A stretch of DNA of 5,701 bases from Rhodococcus sp. IITR03 (GTDB lineage: Bacteria; Actinomycetota; Actinomycetes; Mycobacteriales; Mycobacteriaceae): contig LATQ01000134.1 of NCBI GenBank assembly GCA_001017865.1, positions 1-5,701 on the forward strand, read 5' to 3'. The translations under genes were made by a program, and so were the position numbers. A model generated the notes under the pieces. That model was given only the letters and a program-made list of their open reading frames with translations, searched no databases and was not told the DNA's origin. How positions within the stretch are numbered: position 1 is the first letter of the stretch; the number at the start of each line of letters is the position of its first letter. Positions 1 through 5,701 of this stretch are shown here, piece by piece.

Positions 1-847
1 CGGGACACTCGGTGATGTCGGCCGGCACCGCGCGGACGGTCGCCGGCGCCTGGGCGACATGCTCGGCGTCGCCCCGACCCGCGTGGCGTTCGCCGGGATC
101 GACCCGAAGGTGCTCGTCGACGCGCAGGAACGTCTCACGGCCCGGATCCGCGCTGAACGCGACCCGGCGACATGGGGTGAGATCGCCACCGATTCGATGG
201 CCTTCGAACCGTGCGTGGACGGGACCGTGCTCCCGGGCCGGCCGATCGACCTCGTGGGGAAGGGCGCGGGATCCGACGTCGATCTGCTCATCGGCCACAA
301 CGACGACGAGATGACGTTGTTCTTCGTGCCTCTCGGAGTCGACGGACTGCTCGACGAGGCCGCTGCGCGCGGACTCGCCGCCGCCTACGGCCTCACCGAT
401 CCGGAGGCGTTCGACGCCTACCGTCGCGCTCGGCCCGATGCTCGTCCCGGCGAGACGGCCATGCACATCGTGCGCGACTGGATGTACCGCATCCCGGTGC
501 TCCGCGTCGCGGAAGCGCGTGCCGCACACGACGCCGAAACCCATGTCTACCGGTTCGATTGGAAGTCGCCGCTGTTCGACGGCCGGCTGGGCGCGACCCA
601 CGCGCTCGACATCGGTTTCGTGTTCGACACTCTCGATCTCCCTCAGGCCGCGGCGCTCGCGGGATCCGCACCTCCGCAGGAACTGGCGACGCGGATGCAC
701 CGGGCGTGGGTGGACTTCGCGACCACGGGCTCGCCGGGATGGTCGCCGTACGGGGACGAACGCACCGAGATGCTCTTCGGTGACACGTGTGCGACCGTCG
801 ACGACCACGAGGCCGATCTGCGAACGCTGTGGGACGGAATTCGCTGA
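1..847 (+). CDS. Type B carboxylesterase (para-nitrobenzyl esterase-like), C-terminal part, frame interrupted
   Basis: This is the C-terminal portion of an alpha/beta-hydrolase serine esterase of the COesterase (type B carboxylesterase) family, which hydrolyses carboxylic esters. The gene runs off the left edge, so the nucleophile elbow with its serine is not visible. Two other triad members are recognisable by family pattern: the acid in GHNDDEMTLF (Glu codon 308-310) and the histidine in GATHALDIGFVF (His codon 599-601). The tail AWVDFATTGSPGW is typical of the family's last helix. The stop is TGA at 845-847. The reading frame is broken near 47/48. Bases 3-47 encode GHSVMSAGTARTVAG in one frame and bases 50 onward encode LGDMLGVAPTR in another; restoring one C (GGC-CGC-CTG) joins them into the expected family sequence. 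This looks like a read error rather than a true mutation. Natural substrate unknown. Confident in the family, less so in exact activity. Confidence 0.85.
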   Translation, partial: GTLGDVGRHRADGRRRLGDMLGVAPTRVAFAGIDPKVLVDAQERLTARIRAERDPATWGEIATDSMAFEPCVDGTVLPGRPIDLVGKGAGSDVDLLIGHNDDEMTLFFVPLGVDGLLDEAAARGLAAAYGLTDPEAFDAYRRARPDARPGETAMHIVRDWMYRIPVLRVAEARAAHDAETHVYRFDWKSPLFDGRLGATHALDIGFVFDTLDLPQAAALAGSAPPQELATRMHRAWVDFATTGSPGWSPYGDERTEMLFGDTCATVDDHEADLRTLWDGIR

Positions 848-851
848 CCGA

Positions 852-876
852 GTTTGATCTTTGTTCCCACGGGTAG
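852..876 (+). promoter_or_regulatory. Candidate SigB/SigF-type stress promoter of katE
   Basis: GTTT at 852-855 is followed after 15 bases by GGGTAG at 871-876. This matches the general-stress sigma factor pattern known for actinobacterial SigF/SigB and Bacillus sigma B (GTTT, 14-17 bases, GGGTA). Transcription would start around 883 and leave a leader of about 60 bases before the katE ATG at 945. Monofunctional catalases belong to such stress regulons in other Gram-positive bacteria (for example katE under sigma B in Bacillus subtilis), which fits. The last hexamer base is G rather than the T often seen. The match is by eye, without a scored matrix. Confidence 0.55.
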
Positions 877-883
877 TCGTGGG
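866..883. other. Small hairpin (CCCACG / CGTGGG) after the esterase stop
   Basis: A perfect 6-bp inverted repeat, CCCACG at 866-871 and CGTGGG at 878-883, encloses the 6-base loop GGTAGT. It lies 18 bases downstream of the esterase stop. No T tract follows, so it is at best a weak terminator for the esterase. It also covers the GGGTAG element of the candidate katE promoter, so the pairing could be incidental. Confidence 0.35.
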
Positions 884-944
884 GAAGACGTGTCCAGCCC
901 CGGATATCCACTCGACAGACGACAGCACACGAATCGGAGTTCCC

Positions 945-3060
<2,116 letters not shown>

Positions 3061-3067
3061 CAGACCT

Positions 3068-3118
3068 CACCCGAGCTCGTCTTCCGAAGTTCGGGTGCCC
3101 CAAGTTATTCTTTCGTTA
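3068..3118 (+). terminator. First, weaker hairpin terminator downstream of katE
   Basis: CACCCGA at 3068-3074 pairs perfectly with TCGGGTG at 3091-3097 across a 16-base loop. It is followed after a few bases by a T-rich stretch, GTTATTCTTTCGTT, at 3104-3117. It begins seven bases after the katE stop. The stem is short and the T tract is not immediately adjacent, so alone it would be a weak terminator. Together with the next hairpin it makes a tandem pair. Confidence 0.45.
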
Positions 3119-3121
3119 CCT

Positions 3122-3164
3122 CTGGCCGCAGCTGATTCTCATCGCTGCGGCCAGTTGTTATTTA
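3122..3164 (+). terminator. Strong intrinsic terminator of katE
   Basis: A perfect 11-bp stem, CTGGCCGCAGC at 3122-3132 and GCTGCGGCCAG at 3144-3154, encloses an 11-base loop and is followed directly by TTGTTATTTA. This is a textbook Rho-independent terminator on the plus strand, about 60 bases after the katE stop. On the minus strand the stem is followed by an A-rich rather than T-rich stretch, so it is not an obvious intrinsic terminator for the convergent monooxygenase, although the stem could still slow its transcript. Confidence 0.85.
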
Positions 3165-3189
3165 CGCCCAGGTCAGGGCACGAATCGCA

Positions 3190-4228
3190 TCATCGGGTGA
3201 ATCGCGCTGCCGCGCCCACGAACGGGTCGCGCAGAGCCGTGAACCGGCGTGCGGTCGCCACCCGGGCAAGGGTTCGGGACGCGCGCACCGCCGCTGGGTG
3301 CGGCGCCGCCGGGTGCGGTCGTATCGCTCCAGCGCCTCGGTCACCGGATGCTCGGACAGCAGGACCGCGAGTGTCGCGCCGTCGATCATCGCCTCGCACG
3401 CGCCGCGACCGAGATTCGGTGCCATCGCGTGAGCGGCGTCACCGATCAGCGCGACGTTGCCGTGGACGAAGGACGGCAGCGGGGGCGATTCGTACAGATC
3501 GTGGTGCAGCACGTCGGCGGGGTCGATCCGATCGAGCACGTCGCGCACGGCCGGGTGCCAGTCGCGGTAACGCTCGCGCAGTTCGTCGATGTTCCCCGCT
3601 CCGCCGGCCGGGGCGCGCACGGCGGCGAACCAGTTGGTCAGATCCCCGTCACGCGGGGTGATGCCGAACAGCGCGCCCGGTCCCCACGACTCGCTCGTCG
3701 TCGGCACCGTGCCCGATACCCAGCCGCGCCACGCCGAGTAGCCGGTGTACACGGACGGTAGGCGGGACCGAACAGCCGGTCGCGCGTCGCGCTGTTGATG
3801 CCGTCCGCTGCGATCACGACGTCGTAGGCGGCGAGATCGGGCAACCCGGGTGCCGGCGCTCCGAACCGGACGGCATCGGACGGAAGCCCCTCGGCCAGGA
3901 TCGTGAGCAGTTTCGGCCGGGAGAGAAGGACGACCGGTCGCGCCAAGGTGCGGATGCGTCCGATCACCCGCCCGTCCCATCGTAGGAAGGCCGCGCCGTC
4001 CTGCAGCACGCCGAGCTTCTCCACCTGCGCCGAGACCGGAGCCGCAGCCGGCGGTGGTCAGGGCGTCGAGGGCTTCGGCCCACATGCCGAGTGCGGTGCC
4101 GTCTCCGGAAGGGAGGGTGCGCGTTCGAAGACGTCGACGTGCCAGTCGCGCCGGACGAGCGCGTTGGCGACGGTGAGCCCGCCGATCCCTCCGCCGAGGA
4201 TCGCTGCTTTGCCGTGTCGTGCGGTCAT
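3190..4228 (-). CDS. FAD-dependent monooxygenase (PHBH/UbiH-type group A flavoprotein), several apparent frameshifts
   Basis: Single-component NAD(P)H-dependent flavin hydroxylase family; substrate not identifiable. Motifs appear in order: Rossmann FAD motif ILGGGIGGLTVANAL near the N-terminus ending in VFERAP, the mid-protein DG motif VIAADGINSATR, and the GD motif ALIGDAAHAMAPNLGRGACEAM. ATG is at 4228-4226 and TGA ends at 3190. No single frame covers the gene. Four junctions need missing Gs (minus strand) restored: about 4098-4100 (PETG-TALGMW), 4047-4049 (two bases, or one extra base between there and about 4024), about 3752 (AYRP-VYTGYSAWRG) and about 3290 (RTQR-AVRASRTLARV). With five bases restored the gene is 1044 bp and encodes 347 residues, slightly short for the family because the segment before the DG motif is compact. 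It is divergent from the TetR gene and probably repressed by it. No Shine-Dalgarno is seen, and a -10-like hexamer lies six bases before the ATG, so the mRNA may be leaderless. Confidence 0.85.
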
Positions 4229-4234
4229 GACCCG

Positions 4235-4263
4235 ACCGTACTACGGATGTAGTGTCGTGTCAC
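4235..4263 (-). promoter_or_regulatory. Candidate promoter of the monooxygenase
   Basis: Read on the minus strand, GTGACA (4263-4258) matches the -35 consensus TTGACA at five of six positions. It is followed by exactly 17 bases and then TACGGT (4240-4235), a TANNNT -10 element. Six bases separate the -10 from the ATG at 4228, so the predicted transcript begins at or very near the start codon. One operator palindrome fills the spacer and the other covers the -35, which is a direct layout for repression. Confidence 0.55.
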
Positions 4264-4276
4264 TACTCCTGTAGTG
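4239..4276. promoter_or_regulatory. Two tandem palindromic operators, CACTAC-N4-GTAGTG, probably bound by the adjacent TetR
   Basis: Site 1 (4239-4254) is TACTAC-GGAT-GTAGTG, with one mismatch in the outermost pair. Site 2 (4261-4276) is CACTAC-TCCT-GTAGTG, a perfect palindrome. The centres lie 22 bases apart, about two helical turns, so two repressor dimers could bind one DNA face. The two sites also form one large imperfect inverted repeat (4240-4254 against 4261-4275). They sit between divergent start codons and overlap the predicted promoter elements of both genes, as usual for TetR-family autoregulation. The pairing is read directly from sequence; binding by the neighbouring TetR is inference from position and symmetry. 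Confidence 0.75.
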
Positions 4277-4283
4277 AATCTCG

Positions 4284-4289
4284 TAGGAT
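4284..4289 (+). promoter_or_regulatory. Candidate -10 element (or ribosome-binding site) of the TetR gene
   Basis: TAGGAT at 4284-4289 is a good actinobacterial -10 hexamer and sits six bases before the GTG at 4296, the geometry of a leaderless transcript. The embedded AGGA at 4285-4288 is instead an acceptable Shine-Dalgarno seven bases from the GTG, so the two readings compete. No convincing -35 is seen; the expected position falls in operator site 2. Confidence 0.4.
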
Positions 4290-4295
4290 CGAGTC

Positions 4296-4880
4296 GTGAC
4301 CGACGAACGCCCTCGGGTGGCAACCGACAAGCGCACAGCGGTTCTCGACGCTGCGATCCATCTGGTGGGGACCGAAGGGCTGCGCGCCCTCACCCACCGC
4401 CGCGTCGATGCCATGGCGGGTGTGCCGGCCGGATCCACGTCGAACTACTTCCGCACCCGCCAGGCCCTCGTCGAAGGAGTGCTCGACAGGCTCCTCGAGC
4501 AGGACCGGGTCCAGCTCGCGGCGATCGGCGCCGCGTTGCCGGGCGACGCGCGTGAGCTCGAAGACCTGATGCACGGTTATGTGATGTTCGTGACGGGGGA
4601 CGACCTCGTGCGAACCCGCGCACGCTTCGCGATGTTCGTCGAGGCGATGGCGACGCCCGAACTGCGTGCCGGGGTCGAGACCCGCCGCAGCGAACTGCGC
4701 GGATGGATCGGGACGGTGCTCGCGGGCCTCGACGTCGACGATTCCGTCACCGCCGCGCGGGTTCTCATCGACTACCTGGACGGACTGATCCTGCATCGCT
4801 GCACCTCGCACGACGACGGACCGGACCCGCGCGACGGCGTGTCCCGGATGGTGCGAATGCTCCTTTCCACGGCAGGGTGA
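4296..4880 (+). CDS. TetR-family transcriptional repressor
   Basis: A 194-residue protein of typical TetR size and the only gene here with an unbroken frame. The N-terminal DNA-binding domain spans about residues 10-58: helix 1 (DKRTAVLDAAIHLVGTEG), then the helix-turn-helix RALTHRRVDAMAGVPAG with recognition helix STSNYFRTRQAL at about 47-58. The rest (about 60-194) is the helical ligand-binding and dimerisation domain, too divergent to name an effector. Start chosen: GTG 4296, because the coding pattern begins there, the start-proximal TAGGAT/AGGA fits, and an earlier start would run into the operators. The gene is divergent from the flavin monooxygenase with 67 bases between start codons, and tandem palindromes fill that gap. 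It therefore probably represses both genes and is released by a substrate or related small aromatic compound (inference). What it senses is unknown. Confidence 0.93.
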   Translation: MTDERPRVATDKRTAVLDAAIHLVGTEGLRALTHRRVDAMAGVPAGSTSNYFRTRQALVEGVLDRLLEQDRVQLAAIGAALPGDARELEDLMHGYVMFVTGDDLVRTRARFAMFVEAMATPELRAGVETRRSELRGWIGTVLAGLDVDDSVTAARVLIDYLDGLILHRCTSHDDGPDPRDGVSRMVRMLLSTAG

Positions 4881-4989
4881 CGCCCGCGATTCCGGTGCGT
4901 TACGGCTGCGTTTCCGCAGGTGGGCGGGAGAATAGGGCAGGCTTGCTTGCATTACCCCCCGCCACCTGGCATATCGTTCATTTCGAAGA

Positions 4990-5013
4990 CGGTGGGACCA
5001 CGACGTCCCACCG
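4990..5013. repeat. Perfect 9-bp inverted repeat (CGGTGGGAC / GTCCCACCG)
   Basis: CGGTGGGAC at 4990-4998 pairs with GTCCCACCG at 5005-5013 around the loop CACGAC. It is a strong GC-rich stem 110 bases after the TetR stop and about 170 bases before gltB. There is no T tract after it on either strand, so it may be a U-less actinobacterial terminator for TetR, a leader structure for gltB, or a protein site. I cannot tell which. Confidence 0.5.
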
Positions 5014-5089
5014 GTCGCCGGATCCACGCTCGTGCTGCCGAAAAAGGCACCCGCACCGTCGCGGATGAGCGGATACTGGCGATGTCGAA

Positions 5090-5113
5090 GGTATCGGGCA
5101 CCCGGCCGATACC
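5090..5113. repeat. Perfect 8-bp inverted repeat upstream of gltB (GGTATCGG / CCGATACC)
   Basis: GGTATCGG at 5090-5097 and CCGATACC at 5106-5113 are separated by eight bases, 68 bases before the gltB ATG. The arm spacing suits either an RNA hairpin in the gltB leader or a dimeric regulator's operator. It does not resemble the GlnR or AmtR nitrogen-regulator boxes as I know them. No regulator can be assigned. Confidence 0.5.
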
Positions 5114-5181
5114 CGTCTACGGCAGTAGATGGCCATCAGCGCTGCTGGTCGTCGGTGCTATCGCATCAACGAAGGCTAGGT

Positions 5182-5701
5182 ATGACTCATCTCCCCGGGC
5201 CTCGAGGCTCTACCACCCGGCGAACGAGCACGACTCCTGTGGCGTCGCGTTCGTCGTCGACATGCACGGTCGTCGCAGTCGCGACATCGTGGAAAAGGCG
5301 ATCACCGCCCTGGTGAATCTCGAACACCGCGGTGCAGCGGGAGCGGAACAGAACACCGGCGACGGCGCCGGCATCCTGATCCAGGTCCCCGACGCCTACT
5401 TCCGTGAGGTCGTCGACTTCGATCTTCCCGCCGAAGGCGCATACGCGACCGGTATCGCGTTCCTGCCCAAGGACACAGCCAAGGCCGACGCCGCGGCCGC
5501 CGAGGTCGACCGCATCGTCGCCGAAGAGGGCCTCGAGGTCCTCGGCTGGCGCGAGGTGCCGATCGACGAGTCCGAGCTGGGCTCCATGGCCAAGGACGCC
5601 ATGCCCACCTTCCGGCAGATCTTCATCGCCTCCGGCGCCCGCGCGCTCACCGGCCTCGAACTCGAGCGCCGCGCGTACGTCGTGCGCAAGCGCACCGAGG
5701 C
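5182..5701 (+). CDS. gltB: Glutamate synthase (GOGAT) large subunit, N-terminal part, one apparent frameshift
   Basis: The first ~173 residues of the large subunit (about 1500 residues in the family), which transfers the amide of glutamine to 2-oxoglutarate to make two glutamates, working with the small subunit GltD. The gene runs off the right edge. ATG 5182 follows GAAGG at 5171-5175. The visible part is the class II glutamine amidotransferase domain. A short propeptide precedes the nucleophile Cys20 (codon 5238-5240) in [20 protein letters not shown], followed by [11 protein letters not shown] and [13 protein letters not shown], which shape the glutaminase site. Cleavage before Cys20 would expose the catalytic N-terminal cysteine, as in other GltB proteins. 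The ATG frame ends in nonsense after nine codons because one G is missing at 5206-5208 ([19 protein letters not shown]); the downstream frame is then open to the window end. This is a key nitrogen-assimilation gene, so a read error is more likely than real loss. Confidence 0.93.

Larger units (their letters stand above)
4881..5181. other. Intergenic region between TetR and gltB
   Basis: This 301-base gap has no supported gene. It starts with a small CTGCG-TTTC-CGCAG hairpin (4906-4919) lacking a T tract and then a less GC-rich stretch at 4930-4990. A weak promoter candidate is TTGCAT (4947-4952), 19 bases, TATCGT (4972-4977); its start near 4984 would give gltB a leader of about 200 bases containing both larger inverted repeats (listed separately). 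A frame in phase with the gltB ATG stays open from 5032, but its Arg- and Ser-rich translation resembles no known GltB N-terminus. Confidence 0.5.

Noticed and set aside
3162..3189. Monooxygenase C-terminus extended to a stop at 3162
   Set aside because: This depends on the uncorrected frame after about 3290; the corrected frame gives the more family-like tail RFTALRDPFVGAAARF and stops at 3190.
4239..4276. The large inverted repeat as an intrinsic terminator or attachment site
   Set aside because: It lies between two divergent start codons, has no T tract and no duplicated flanks or integrase gene; a repressor operator explains it better.
5032..5181. N-terminal extension of GltB starting at GTG 5032
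   Set aside because: The extra 50 residues are Arg/Ser-rich and unlike GltB propeptides, no ribosome-binding site fits, and ATG 5182 has GAAGG at good spacing and yields a normal short propeptide.

Overview
The window is GC-rich DNA with the codon pattern of a high-GC actinomycete. The proteins look most like those of Rhodococcus and its mycolic-acid-containing relatives: a large two-domain KatE catalase, an actinobacterial-type GltB N-terminus, and a stress-sigma-like promoter. The genus is an inference from protein style; no database search was possible. All genes are ordinary chromosomal genes. I see no mobile element, RNA gene, CRISPR array or obvious novel system.

Layout. (1) 1-847, plus strand: the C-terminal part of a type B carboxylesterase (alpha/beta hydrolase) whose start lies outside the window. 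(2) 848-944: a short gap with a SigB/SigF-like promoter (GTTT-N15-GGGTAG) and a small hairpin. (3) 945-3060, plus: katE, a 705-residue clade 2 catalase after frame correction. (4) 3061-3189: two tandem hairpin terminators. (5) 3190-4228, minus: an FAD-dependent aromatic-ring-type monooxygenase. (6) 4229-4295: a compact divergent promoter region with two copies of a CACTAC-N4-GTAGTG operator. (7) 4296-4880, plus: a TetR-family repressor that is very probably the local regulator of the monooxygenase and of itself. (8) 4881-5181: a 301-base gap with two perfect inverted repeats. (9) 5182 to the end, plus: the start of gltB, the glutamate synthase large subunit.

The most striking property of the window is that four of its five genes have interrupted reading frames. 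At eight sites a run of G (or its C complement) appears to be one base too short, or two at one site: once in the esterase, twice in katE, four times in the monooxygenase and once in gltB. Restoring the bases gives continuous, family-typical proteins across every junction. The same kind of lesion recurs in unrelated genes, including a housekeeping gene, so homopolymer undercalling in the underlying read data is much more likely than four independent pseudogenes. CDS coordinates below therefore span the whole gene through these breaks.

Functionally, katE stands alone between its own promoter and terminators and would remove hydrogen peroxide under stress or in stationary phase. The TetR gene and the monooxygenase form a self-contained repressor/oxygenase pair whose inducer and substrate cannot be read from sequence. 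gltB starts the usual gltBD glutamate synthase operon of ammonium assimilation, preceded by a possibly structured leader.
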